Assembly: GCA_963660385.1 (NCBI GenBank)
Contig: CAVKWQ010000033.1
Location: 1 to 19,349, forward strand
Reading direction: 5' to 3'
Length of the DNA: 19,349 nt
DNA from: Avelusimicrobium sp963660385
Lineage (GTDB): Bacteria; Elusimicrobiota; Elusimicrobia; Elusimicrobiales; Elusimicrobiaceae
Shown here: positions 1 through 7,758 of the stretch, one piece after another
How positions within the stretch are numbered: the stretch's first letter is position 1
Layout of the letters: the number at the start of each line of letters is the position of its first letter
Translations under genes and position numbers: made by a program
The notes under the pieces: generated by a model
Databases searched by the model: none
The model's input: the letters and a program-made list of their open reading frames with translations, nothing else
Told to the model about the DNA's origin: nothing

Positions 1-74
1 CAAAATTTTAACAAAAAAAAAAAACGAAACAACCCCTTTAAAAAGAACGACGAAAAAGCAACGACACAATCGGT

Positions 75-333
75 AGATTCTGAAACGAGTTCAGAATGAC
101 CGCTTTTTTTCATAAAGTCGTCATTCCCGAAAGTCGTAGTCGGAAATCCGTTGTTTGTCGTGATTGCTCCCTTCCGAAACGGCAGATCCCCGACTAAAAC
201 ACTCGGGGATGACGGCGAAAAGCGATACCACAAAGCCGTTATAAAAATTGGGAGTCATTCTGAACTTGTTTCAGAATCTACTGATTGGGTAGTTAGTTGT
301 TATCGTCATCCTAGCCTTTATACCCAGTATGAC
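75..333. repeat. Palindromic repeat cluster (five units) filling the 390-base gap before lolC
   Basis: The gap before lolC holds five short imperfect palindromes in tandem. 75-100: AGATTCTGAA-N6-TTCAGAATGAC type (26 nt). 120-149: GTCATTCCCGA...TCGGAAATCC (30 nt, one arm decayed). 184-213: AGATCCCCGA...TCGGGGATGAC (30 nt). 254-279: the 26-nt type in the opposite orientation. 305-333: GTCATCCTAG...CAGTATGAC (29 nt, a third type). The 120-149 and 184-213 units face each other across a 34-nt spacer and form one composite inverted pair. Bases 1-74 are A-rich and resemble 10459-10495. A 73-codon open frame (151-372) crosses the units but looks like repeat translation, not a gene. Confidence 0.85.
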
Positions 334-378
334 CTCTTTTTATTCCCCCCATTTTCCCAAAGCGCCCTTTAAATAAGG

Positions 379-384
379 TAAAAT
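379..384 (+). promoter_or_regulatory. Putative -10 element of the lol operon, spaced for a leaderless transcript
   Basis: TAAAAT lies exactly 6 nt before the lolC ATG at 391. A start site 7 nt after the hexamer would be the A of the ATG. No Shine-Dalgarno sequence is present at normal spacing (AAGG at 375-378 is 12 nt away), and no good -35 is visible. The -10 assignment is inference. Confidence 0.4.
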
Positions 385-390
385 ACAACT

Positions 391-1608
391 ATGAAATTTG
401 AACGTTTTATCGCCGTGCGCTACTTAACGCGCCGCCAAGGGCTCTTCGCCTTTATCACCACGCTTATCGGCGTGGCGGGCGTAAGCGTGGGGGTGGCCGC
501 ACTCATCACCACTTTATCCGTTATGAACGGCTTTCAAACCGATATCAAAGACAAAGTCATCGGCGCGCAAAGCCATATCCTTATCTTTGGCCGTATGAGC
601 AAAGAGACCTATCAAAAGAAAATCGCCGCCTTAGAAAATTTGCCCTTGGTAGAGGCCGCCGCCCCGCACATTTACGGGCAGGGTATTATTACCTATGCAG
701 GGCAAAGCGTGGGCTTAATCGTCCGCGGGCTGGACCCGGAACAGGAAAAAAAGATTAATAACCTGGCAGACTCGCTGGTGGACGGCTCCTTTACGCCCGA
801 TTGGGATAAAGACGCCCCGCCACCCTTGGTGCTGGGCACGGAACTGGCCGCCAATTTGGGGGCCGATATCGGCGACGACGTCGTACTCATTTCCCCCCAA
901 TCCATTTCCACTTCGGCAGGGATGTTCCCCAAAATGAAGAAATTCCGCATTAGCGGCCTTTTGCGCACCGGGTATTACGAGTTTGACAATACCATCGCTT
1001 ACACCACGCTAGGCCACGCCAGCGATTTCTTCGGGCTCAAACAGGGCACCACCGGCCTAGCCGTGCGCCTGCACAATATTAACGATGCCGAAAAAGCCGC
1101 CGAGCAAATCCGCCCCGTGGTGGGTTACGGCTACTCCGTCAAAACCTTCGCCCAGTTAAACAGCACGCTTTACGCCGCCTTAAAACTGGAAAAAGCAATG
1201 ATGTTTATCATTTTATTTTTGATTATCGGCGTAGCCTCGCTCAATATTGCGGGAAACCTTATTTTGCTGGGCACCGAAAAACTACGCGACATCGGCATTA
1301 TGCGCGCAATGGGCGCAAGCCCCAAACTCATCCGCAAGGTGTTTATGTGGGAAGCAATGGTCATTGCCACGCTGGGCATTGTGCTGGGACTGCTCTTGGC
1401 GTGCCTGCTTTGCTGGATTATTGCCACCTTTAATATTGTGGAACTCCCCGGAGACATTTACTATTTAACCAAGGTCCCCGTGCGGATGCAATTATGGGAC
1501 ATTGTAGCCGTGGTGGGCGGCAGTTATTTAATTTGCTTCGTGGCGGGCTTGTACCCGGCGGTAAAGGCCTCGCGCGTACACCCCACGGACGCGATACGGT
1601 ACGGATGA
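391..1608 (+). CDS. lolC: Lipoprotein-releasing / FtsX-type ABC transporter permease (LolC/LolE family)
   Basis: Inner-membrane permease of a Lol-type exporter, which extracts outer-membrane lipoproteins from the inner membrane for transfer to the periplasmic carrier. The 405-residue length and layout are typical: a first transmembrane helix at about 20-45, a large periplasmic MacB-type core at about 50-265, then three helices at about 268-292, 320-347 and 368-392. The cytoplasmic segment after helix 2 (EKLRDIGIMRAMGAS, 296-310) is the classic FtsX/LolC coupling region that contacts the ATPase. lolD follows after one base, so the two are surely co-translated. There is only one permease gene here, so the complex may be a homodimer (LolF-like) or a second permease may lie elsewhere; LolC versus LolE cannot be decided. 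The start at 391 has no Shine-Dalgarno sequence but a well-placed -10. Confidence 0.92.
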   Translation: MKFERFIAVRYLTRRQGLFAFITTLIGVAGVSVGVAALITTLSVMNGFQTDIKDKVIGAQSHILIFGRMSKETYQKKIAALENLPLVEAAAPHIYGQGIITYAGQSVGLIVRGLDPEQEKKINNLADSLVDGSFTPDWDKDAPPPLVLGTELAANLGADIGDDVVLISPQSISTSAGMFPKMKKFRISGLLRTGYYEFDNTIAYTTLGHASDFFGLKQGTTGLAVRLHNINDAEKAAEQIRPVVGYGYSVKTFAQLNSTLYAALKLEKAMMFIILFLIIGVASLNIAGNLILLGTEKLRDIGIMRAMGASPKLIRKVFMWEAMVIATLGIVLGLLLACLLCWIIATFNIVELPGDIYYLTKVPVRMQLWDIVAVVGGSYLICFVAGLYPAVKASRVHPTDAIRYG

Positions 1609-1609
1609 T

Positions 1610-2278
1610 ATGATTACGCTTGAACATTTAACTAAAATTTACGGACAAGGCGACGAAGAGGACCTCTGCGTATTGGAGGATGTGTCGCTTACCATTAAAC
1701 GCGGCAAATTTACCGTTCTATTAGGGCCCAGCGGCTCGGGCAAAAGCACGCTTTTAAACTTAATTGCTATGCTAGACAAGCCAACCTCGGGCAAGATTTT
1801 TGTGGACAGCGAAGAAATTACCGCGCTTAAAAGCGAAGCCGCCCGCTCGGCCTTGCGCCTTAAAAAAATGGGATTTGTCTTTCAGTTTGACGGGTTATTG
1901 CCCGAATTTTCCCTCTTGGAAAATGTGGATATGCCCGCCTTGATGCGTGGCAAGCCAGACCCGAAAAAGGCCCAAGCGCTTTTGGAAAATTTGGGATTGG
2001 GCGCGATTAGCCACAAACTGCCTGCGGACCTGTCGGGCGGCGAAAAACAGCGCGCCAGTATTGCGCGCGCGCTTCGCAACGAGCCCGCCCTTTTGCTGGC
2101 GGACGAACCCACCGGCAACCTGGATGCGGCCCGCAAGGAACAAGTCTTCCAAGATTTTGCCAAAATGAGTAAGGATAAAGGCCTTACTATTTTAATGGTT
2201 ACGCACGACGTCCGCGCCGCCGACTATGCGGACGAAGTCTATACCTTAACCAACCGCAAATTGGTAAAAACCAAATAG
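1610..2278 (+). CDS. lolD: ABC transporter ATP-binding protein, LolD/MacB family
   Basis: Cytoplasmic ATPase that powers the permease encoded just upstream. All nucleotide-binding motifs are intact in the 222 residues: Walker A GPSGSGKST (39-47), Q-loop glutamine at 92 (FQF), signature LSGGEKQ (141-147), Walker B LLLADEP (161-167) with the family's TGNLD after it, and the switch histidine at 199 (THD). Length and sequence are those of the LolD/MacB/FtsE group that pairs with FtsX-type permeases. The ATG lies one base after the lolC stop codon, with no strong ribosome binding site of its own, which implies translational coupling. Confidence 0.94.
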   Translation: MITLEHLTKIYGQGDEEDLCVLEDVSLTIKRGKFTVLLGPSGSGKSTLLNLIAMLDKPTSGKIFVDSEEITALKSEAARSALRLKKMGFVFQFDGLLPEFSLLENVDMPALMRGKPDPKKAQALLENLGLGAISHKLPADLSGGEKQRASIARALRNEPALLLADEPTGNLDAARKEQVFQDFAKMSKDKGLTILMVTHDVRAADYADEVYTLTNRKLVKTK

Positions 2279-2285
2279 GAGCGTT

Positions 2286-2906
2286 ATGGAACTGATTGAA
2301 ACGCGCACAGGGCTAACGATTATTTTTATTTTGGCGCTGGCTTTATTTTTTCTGCGCCAATACGCCCATAATCCCTTTAAGCAAACCCTGCAAAAGGCGT
2401 CCCAGGGCGACCCGGAAGCCCAATACCAAATGGGCCTAATGTATTACCAAGGCAAAAAGGTAATTCAAGACTACCGCCAAGCCTTTAATTGGTTTGATAC
2501 GGCGGCAAAAAACGGCCATACGCGCGCGATGACGGCCCTGGCGGGGTTGTATAATGCTGGGCACGGCTGCCCGCAAAATTTGGGCAAAACCTTTCAATGG
2601 TATAAATCCGCCGCGGAAGCGGGCGATTTTGAGGGGCGCGTAAACTGGGCTATTTGCTATCTGCACGGTATCGGCACGCAAAAGGACGAAAAAAAAGGCT
2701 TTGAACTAATGAAGGCCGCCGCCGAGGACAAAAGTCCCTTGGCCCAAACCTTAGTAGGCGATTTGTACGAGCGTGGCGTGGGCGTAGAAAAGGACCCCAG
2801 CCAAGCCCTGCACTATTATTTAATGGCCGTACAACAAGGGGAACCGTTGGCTAAAAAGAAATTAGCCGCTATGGAAAAACTCCCCCTAAAACGCGATCCA
2901 ATGTGA
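2286..2906 (+). CDS. Membrane-anchored Sel1-repeat (TPR-like) protein
   Basis: The 206-residue protein has one N-terminal membrane segment (about 9-27) followed by about four Sel1-like repeats (about 44-79, 80-115, 116-150, 151-187), recognised by recurring A-x-x-x-L-G/A-x-x-Y-x-x-G and A-x-x-W/Y-Y/F-x-x-A-A patterns. Such repeats form alpha-solenoids that scaffold protein-protein contacts, here probably anchored in the inner membrane; which side they face cannot be read from sequence. An AGGAG at 2277-2281 overlaps the lolD stop and supports this start. It is the last gene of the lol operon, followed by a strong terminator. Position suggests an envelope or lipoprotein-related role, but the partner is unknown. 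Confidence 0.85.
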   Translation: MELIETRTGLTIIFILALALFFLRQYAHNPFKQTLQKASQGDPEAQYQMGLMYYQGKKVIQDYRQAFNWFDTAAKNGHTRAMTALAGLYNAGHGCPQNLGKTFQWYKSAAEAGDFEGRVNWAICYLHGIGTQKDEKKGFELMKAAAEDKSPLAQTLVGDLYERGVGVEKDPSQALHYYLMAVQQGEPLAKKKLAAMEKLPLKRDPM

Positions 2907-2920
2907 TTTTGGCTTAATAC

Positions 2921-2958
2921 AAAACGGCCCCGCACCAATATCGCGCGGGGCCGTTTTT
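2921..2958. terminator. Bidirectional rho-independent terminator between convergent genes
   Basis: Perfect 9-bp GC stem CGGCCCCGC (2925-2933) / GCGGGGCCG (2945-2953) around an 11-nt loop, flanked by AAAA on the left and TTTTT on the right. It can therefore end both the lol/Sel1 operon (+) and the GH57 gene (-). Confidence 0.92.
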
Positions 2959-2971
2959 ACTGTCAAAAAAC

Positions 2972-5341
2972 TTACAGGGCAATTTTTAACTTACGCGCCA
3001 AGGCACGCAAAATATCCTTGGTTTTGGCTTCCGCCCCTAGGGCCTTTAAGCCAAAGAACACGAACTCCTGCGCTTTTACCGTGTCCGGCTCAAAGCCGAA
3101 GATTTCCGCATAGTTTAAAAATTCCACCAGTTTCAGAGCGCAGGCTTTATCGGCCGGATTGCGCGCAAACGAAAACGCCAAGAAGGTCAACTTTTCGGTT
3201 ACCGCATCCCGCACCGGGCCGCGCGAAACGTCCAACCCCAGGGTTTTCACGTCTTCCATTAATTCCTCTACCGCGTTTACATTTACGTTGGCGGCGCGGA
3301 ACTCGGCCTTTAAATCGGCCGACAGCACAAACTCCGCCACGCGCAAAAACGGCTTGGGAATCGGCGCGCCAATCAGTTGCAGGCCGCGCACCACCGGATA
3401 TTGGCGTTCAAACACTTCGGTAAATTTGGCGTCCATTTGCTCGTCCATTTTACGCAAAACGAGGTCCACCACCTTGCGCCGGACGTCCTGGAACATAGAA
3501 ATAAGCGGATAGGTCTTTTCAAACGATTGGCGGATAAATTCAGCGCACTCGTCGTACTTTCCGTCTTTAAACAACCGCTCCATTTGGGCAAAAACCGCGT
3601 TGCGGTCCATTTTGCCCGCTTCTCCCGCCGCACAGACAAACTCCGCCGAACCGCGCTGGAAAACGGCAAAGTGCATTTTGCGTTCCAACAGCGTCGTGCG
3701 GGATTTAAGCGTAATATCCCCGTAGGACAAGTGAACCCCGGGCACCGACAAGCGGATAGGCGTATAATTTAACACATCGCACTCGTAGGCGCGCTTGGGG
3801 TTAGCGGTTTCGTCCGCCAAGGCAGACACCACAAATTCCAATGCAATTTTTTCAATCGGCATTGCCTGCGGTTTTACGTACCGCTCATACACCACGCGCC
3901 CGTTTTTAAGTTCCTTTAAATTACTGGGCGCCAAGGCCAATTTATCCATAAAGGCCGGCTCCAAATCCACGCCCGTAATCACGCGGTTAAGTTCAATGGC
4001 GCGCGCGGCATACTGCATAATCTGCACGGTTTCTATACCGCTGATTTCGTCAAAGAACCACCCGCAACTGGTGTACATCAGCATTGCGTTGCGCTGCATT
4101 TCCAGAAGCATTAATGCCGTCGGGCGGTCCCGCCACGCTTTTTCCGTGGCGTACTTTAAGAAAAAGCGGTGCTGGGCGTCCAACGAGCGGTCCAAAATCA
4201 AATCAATATAATCATTACGCGCGGCCCACGGGTCTTTAAAATACTGAGCACCCACGGTTTCAAAGGTTTTTACCATTTCGTCGCGCACATAATCTAACGC
4301 ATCACGAAGCGGTCCGCGCCATTTCTGGTTCCAGCCGGGCTTCATCCCCGCATTACAGCCGCAATCGGCGCGCCAGCGCTCCACGCCGTGGAAGCAACTC
4401 CACGAGGTATTTTCCACAATCTGCGCTTCGTACTGCGGCGGATATTTTTCCAAAAACTCCCCGTAAACAGTCAGTTCCACGCCCGGCGTTTCCTCTACCT
4501 TTTTAAGGCAGTAGGCCAAGGCCATTTCGGCAAATTTTTGGTGATGTCCGTATGTTTCCCCGTCGGTGGCAATGTGCATTAACTGCGCTTCGTCCCCGGC
4601 GTTATAAGTGCCTAATAAACGGGCGGCAAATTTTTCGCCCGAAGACAAGGTATCCGAAAACGCAATTCCCTGCGATACGGGCCCGTCATAAAAGAACAGC
4701 GCAATGCTTTTTCCGCTGGGCAAATTACAGCGGTACGCCCGCTTGGGGTCCACGCGGGAGCCGACTTCCTGCCATTTGCTTTCGCCGATTTTGCGCACGC
4801 GGGCACATTGGCCGGGAGCCAAGATAACAAATTTCATCCCCTCGGCGGCCAAAACTTCCAGCGTTTCGGTGTTGCAGGCCGTTTCCGCCAGCCAAATAGC
4901 CTCGGGCTTACGGCCGAAACGTTTTTCAAAATCCACAATGCCCCAGCGCACCTGGGTTACTTTGTCGTGCGCGTTGGCAAGCGGCAAAATCATATGGTTA
5001 TACACTTGGGCAATCGCACTGCCGTGTCCGCCAAAGCGTTTGCGGCTGATACGGTCGGCTTCCTGCACCGCCTGATACACCTGCGGTTCTTCCTTTTCCA
5101 TCCAAGAGAGCAAGGTCGGCCCGAAGTTAAAACTAATGCGGGAATAATTATTGGTTAAATCTATTAAATCTTTATTGCCGTCCAGCACACGCGCCAAAGC
5201 GTTCGGCGCGTAGCACTCCGCACAGATGCGGCTGTTCCAATCGTGGTACGGGGCGGCGCTGTCCTGAATTTCTATTTCTTCCAGCCACGCATTTTCGCGC
5301 GGCGGCTGGTAAAAGTGTCCGTGTATGCAAAGATATTTCAT
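2972..5341 (-). CDS. Glycoside hydrolase family 57 protein with DUF3536 C-terminal region
   Basis: Large (789 residues) GH57-type enzyme, predicted to act on alpha-glucans such as glycogen (amylase, branching or transferase activity; which one is not decidable here). The N-terminal (beta/alpha) barrel shows the GH57 motifs: HGHFYQPPREN (7-17), GGHGSAIAQVYNHMILPL (104-121), WLAETA (150-155) with the probable nucleophile E153, and IATDGETYGHH (257-267) with the probable proton donor D260. The C-terminal half (about 400-789) matches what I recall of DUF3536. There is no signal peptide, so it is probably cytoplasmic. It is a single gene transcribed away from phoH. Its ATG has no Shine-Dalgarno but sits 6 nt after a TAAAAT hexamer. 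Confidence 0.88.
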   Translation of the reverse strand: MKYLCIHGHFYQPPRENAWLEEIEIQDSAAPYHDWNSRICAECYAPNALARVLDGNKDLIDLTNNYSRISFNFGPTLLSWMEKEEPQVYQAVQEADRISRKRFGGHGSAIAQVYNHMILPLANAHDKVTQVRWGIVDFEKRFGRKPEAIWLAETACNTETLEVLAAEGMKFVILAPGQCARVRKIGESKWQEVGSRVDPKRAYRCNLPSGKSIALFFYDGPVSQGIAFSDTLSSGEKFAARLLGTYNAGDEAQLMHIATDGETYGHHQKFAEMALAYCLKKVEETPGVELTVYGEFLEKYPPQYEAQIVENTSWSCFHGVERWRADCGCNAGMKPGWNQKWRGPLRDALDYVRDEMVKTFETVGAQYFKDPWAARNDYIDLILDRSLDAQHRFFLKYATEKAWRDRPTALMLLEMQRNAMLMYTSCGWFFDEISGIETVQIMQYAARAIELNRVITGVDLEPAFMDKLALAPSNLKELKNGRVVYERYVKPQAMPIEKIALEFVVSALADETANPKRAYECDVLNYTPIRLSVPGVHLSYGDITLKSRTTLLERKMHFAVFQRGSAEFVCAAGEAGKMDRNAVFAQMERLFKDGKYDECAEFIRQSFEKTYPLISMFQDVRRKVVDLVLRKMDEQMDAKFTEVFERQYPVVRGLQLIGAPIPKPFLRVAEFVLSADLKAEFRAANVNVNAVEELMEDVKTLGLDVSRGPVRDAVTEKLTFLAFSFARNPADKACALKLVEFLNYAEIFGFEPDTVKAQEFVFFGLKALGAEAKTKDILRALARKLKIAL

Positions 5342-5347
5342 ATATAT

Positions 5348-5353
5348 ATTTTA
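5348..5353 (-). promoter_or_regulatory. Putative -10 element of the GH57 gene, leaderless spacing
   Basis: On the minus strand TAAAAT is followed by ATATAT and then the ATG at 5341, the same -10/6 nt/ATG arrangement as at lolC and ndk. The only -35-like sequence (TTGGAG, 5374-5379) is at 20-bp spacing, which is poor. The call is inference. Confidence 0.35.
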
Positions 5354-5395
5354 GCCAAAATATACATTTTTTGCTCCAACCGACGAGAAAAGCCC

Positions 5396-5423
5396 TTGAC
5401 TACGGCGAAAGAAAGGCTATACT
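5396..5423 (+). promoter_or_regulatory. Sigma-70-type promoter of the PhoH gene
   Basis: TTGACT (5396-5401), 16-bp spacer, TATACT (5418-5423). Predicted start near 5430 leaves a leader of about 36 nt, with a purine-rich AGAGGGG (5456-5462) just before the ATG at 5466. The 11 bases GGCTATACTAT around the -10 recur at the ytxH promoter. Confidence 0.7.
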
Positions 5424-5465
5424 ATAATTAACCCGTCCTACAACGGGCCACTACAAGAGGGGCTT

Positions 5466-6791
5466 ATGAAAAAAACATTCATACTAGATACCAATGTGCT
5501 TCTGCACGATGTAAACTGCCTGCACGCCTTTGAGGATAACGACATCATTATCCCTATGGCCGTAATTGAAGAGTTGGACGCCTTTAAAAGCGAGGGCGAC
5601 ACCCGCGGCAAAAACGCGCGTATGGTGTCCCGCACGCTGGACGAAATGCGCTCCCACGGGCGCCTGAACGAAGGCGTAAAACTGGACAAGGGCGGAATCC
5701 TCAAAATTGAGTTGGATAAACCCAACATTTTGCCGCAGTCCTTGGCGTTTAACAAGGCGGATAACTCCATTTTAAACATTGCCTATACGTTAAGCAAAAA
5801 GGAAGGCTCTTACCGCAAGAACGCCGCGCCCGTAATTGTGGTAACCAAGGATATTAATATGCGCCTGAAAGCCGAAGCCTTGGGCCTCGCCTCACAGGAC
5901 TATACGTCCGACAAAGTAAATGTGGACGAACTGTACACGGGCGTAGCGGAGTTGGAAGTTCCGGCGGAACAGATTGACGCGTTTTACCGCGATAAAAAAC
6001 TCCCGGTGGACCCGGCGGTTTATTATCCCAACGAGTTTATTATTTTAAAAGCGTCTGACGGAAGCAAAAAATCCGCTATCGGCCGCGTGGCCAACAGCGG
6101 GGAATTTGTACTGCGCCCGCTTTCCGCCCAGGAGCCGACGGCTTGGGGCATTAAGCCGCTAAACAAAGAGCAGCGCTTTGCAATGGAACTGCTACTTGAC
6201 GACAGTTTGGACATTGTAACCCTCGTCGGCACGGCGGGCACGGGTAAAACGCTTATCACGCTGGCCACAGGCTTACAGCGCACAATGGACGAAAACGCCT
6301 ACCGCCGTTTGGTGGTGTGCCGCTCTATCGTCCCGGTCGGCAAGGACATCGGCTTCCTGCCCGGCACCAAGGAAGAAAAATTGGAAGCGTGGATGGGCGC
6401 CATTTACGATAACCTCGCTTTCTTGGCGGACCGCCGCAACCCGGACGAGGGCGAAGAAAAAGCCCATTACCTGTTGGACAGCGGTAAGATTGAAATCGCC
6501 TCCGTTACGCATATGCGCGGCCGCTCGCTCCCAGGCCAGTATATGATTGTGGACGACGCCCAGAACCTGACTCCGCACGAGATGAAGACCATTTTAACCC
6601 GCGCGGGTGAAGGCACTAAGGTGGTTGTTACGGGCGACCCGTACCAAATTGATACGCCGTACTTGGATGTGGAATCCAACGGGCTTACCTATTTGGTGGA
6701 CCGCTTGAAAGGCCAAAAGAGCCACGGGCACATTACGTTTACCAAGACGGAACGCAGCCACCTGGCGGATTTGGCTTCCAAATTGCTTTAA
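5466..6791 (+). CDS. PIN domain-PhoH family ATPase (YlaK/PhoH2-like)
   Basis: Two-domain cytoplasmic protein of 441 residues. Residues 1-150 are a PIN nuclease fold with the expected acidic residues: D8 (FILDTN), E35/E36 (IEEL), D99 (KADNS) and D129 (TKDIN). About 225-441 is the PhoH P-loop ATPase: Walker A GTAGTGKT (255-262), Walker B IVDDAQN (361-367) and TGDPYQID (389-396). PIN-PhoH proteins of other bacteria are reported as ATP-dependent RNA helicase/ribonucleases, so an RNA-processing role is likely but not proven here. The usual Walker B is DEAQN; here it is DDAQN. It is a single gene with its own promoter and tandem terminators. Confidence 0.9.
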   Translation: MKKTFILDTNVLLHDVNCLHAFEDNDIIIPMAVIEELDAFKSEGDTRGKNARMVSRTLDEMRSHGRLNEGVKLDKGGILKIELDKPNILPQSLAFNKADNSILNIAYTLSKKEGSYRKNAAPVIVVTKDINMRLKAEALGLASQDYTSDKVNVDELYTGVAELEVPAEQIDAFYRDKKLPVDPAVYYPNEFIILKASDGSKKSAIGRVANSGEFVLRPLSAQEPTAWGIKPLNKEQRFAMELLLDDSLDIVTLVGTAGTGKTLITLATGLQRTMDENAYRRLVVCRSIVPVGKDIGFLPGTKEEKLEAWMGAIYDNLAFLADRRNPDEGEEKAHYLLDSGKIEIASVTHMRGRSLPGQYMIVDDAQNLTPHEMKTILTRAGEGTKVVVTGDPYQIDTPYLDVESNGLTYLVDRLKGQKSHGHITFTKTERSHLADLASKLL

Positions 6792-6805
6792 GGCTGTTAG
6801 AATTG

Positions 6806-6838
6806 AAAAACCCCCGGCGCAAAAACCGGGGGCTTTTT
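6806..6838 (+). terminator. Rho-independent terminator of the PhoH gene
   Basis: Stem CCCCCGG (6811-6817) / CCGGGGG (6826-6832), preceded by AAAAA and followed by C then TTTTT, 15 nt after the PhoH stop. Confidence 0.88.
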
Positions 6839-6848
6839 ATATGCTTTG

Positions 6849-6888
6849 CAAAAACGCCCCGGGCTTTTGTATTACCTGGGGCGTTTTT
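6849..6888. terminator. Second terminator hairpin, likely serving the nfnBA operon (and both strands)
   Basis: AAAAACGCCCCGGG pairs with CCTGGGGCGTTTTT through one bulge, with T runs on both sides. It lies 15 bases from the stop codon of the minus-strand operon and backs up the PhoH terminator on the other strand. Confidence 0.8.
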
Positions 6889-6902
6889 AAATCAACTTGC
6901 TA

Positions 6903-7757
6903 TTAGTGCAGGCCGCACTTGCAAACGTGGTCCTTTTTGTAAAGTTCCAAACTTTGCGCTTCCTGCGGGCGGTACTCGGCGGTGCGGCGGATGAGTTCGT
7001 CAAAATCAATGGTTTTAGACGGGAACATCGGCCCTTCCACACAAGCAAAGCGCACCTTGCCCTCTACGGTTACGCGGCAGCAGCCGCACATCCCCGTGCC
7101 GTCCAGCATAATCGGGTTCAGGCTGGCGTGCGGGTTCATATCCAGTTTATCCATTAAGCGCGAGGTAAACTTCATCATCGGAATCGGCCCGATAATAAAG
7201 CCTGCGTTAATTTTTTCGCCCTCGTCGTGCAACTTTTGGATAGCATCGGTAACCATACCCTTCATACCAAAGGAGCCGTCGTCCGTGGTGCTGACGGTTT
7301 TATCGCACAAGGCGCTCATTTCTTTTTCCAAGATAAGCAAATCTTTGGTACGCGCGCCCAACACGGCAATCACACGGTTACCCGCCTCTTTAAACGCACG
7401 CGCAATCGGGTACACCTCGGCAATGCCGACACCGCCGCCTACAACGGCTACGGTGCCGTAATTTTTAATTTCCACGGGCGTACCCAGCGGCCCGGCCACG
7501 TTCAAAAATTTATCGCCTTGGTTTAAGGAGTTAAACAAACTCGTCGTTTTGCCGATGGCTTGGATAATAACGGTAATGGTACCCTTTTCTTTATCCCAAT
7601 CTACGAGCGTAACCGGCACGCGTTCGCCGCCCTCACGTCCGCGCAAAATGACGAACTGGCCCGCCTTGGCGGCCTTGGCAATCAGCGGTTTATAGATGAC
7701 GAATTTCGCCACCACATCGCTTAAATTTTCTTTAATTAAAATGGTATTTTCTTCCAT
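6903..7757 (-). CDS. nfnA: NfnA/SudB-type FAD/[2Fe-2S] subunit (sulfide/dihydroorotate dehydrogenase-like)
   Basis: Small subunit of an NADH-dependent reduced ferredoxin:NADP+ oxidoreductase-type complex (also named sulfide dehydrogenase subunit beta). From the chosen start the protein has 284 residues. About 1-100 is the FAD-binding barrel with RVPVTLVD (46-53), about 101-210 the nucleotide-binding domain with VVGGGVGIAEVYP (105-117), then a [2Fe-2S] site LDGTGMCGCC (218-227) plus C239; in NfnA one aspartate is a known cluster ligand and D219 is the candidate. It ends with CKCGLH. The start at 7757 has GGAGGGG (7765-7771) at 7-nt spacing; the open frame runs further upstream, but that part overlaps nfnB. 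It is one base from the nfnB stop codon. Confidence 0.9.
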   Translation of the reverse strand: MEENTILIKENLSDVVAKFVIYKPLIAKAAKAGQFVILRGREGGERVPVTLVDWDKEKGTITVIIQAIGKTTSLFNSLNQGDKFLNVAGPLGTPVEIKNYGTVAVVGGGVGIAEVYPIARAFKEAGNRVIAVLGARTKDLLILEKEMSALCDKTVSTTDDGSFGMKGMVTDAIQKLHDEGEKINAGFIIGPIPMMKFTSRLMDKLDMNPHASLNPIMLDGTGMCGCCRVTVEGKVRFACVEGPMFPSKTIDFDELIRRTAEYRPQEAQSLELYKKDHVCKCGLH

Positions 7758-7758
7758 A

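Noticed and set aside
75..333. Possible CRISPR array
   Set aside because: The units are of different types, in both orientations, with irregular spacing; no regular direct repeat/spacer pattern and no cas genes.
151..372. 73-codon open frame in the left repeat cluster
   Set aside because: It starts with TTG, has no ribosome site and is made almost entirely of translated palindromic repeats.
3377..5158. Several open frames of 90-140 codons opposite the GH57 gene
   Set aside because: They are shadows of a codon-biased real gene; no ribosome sites or recognisable domains.
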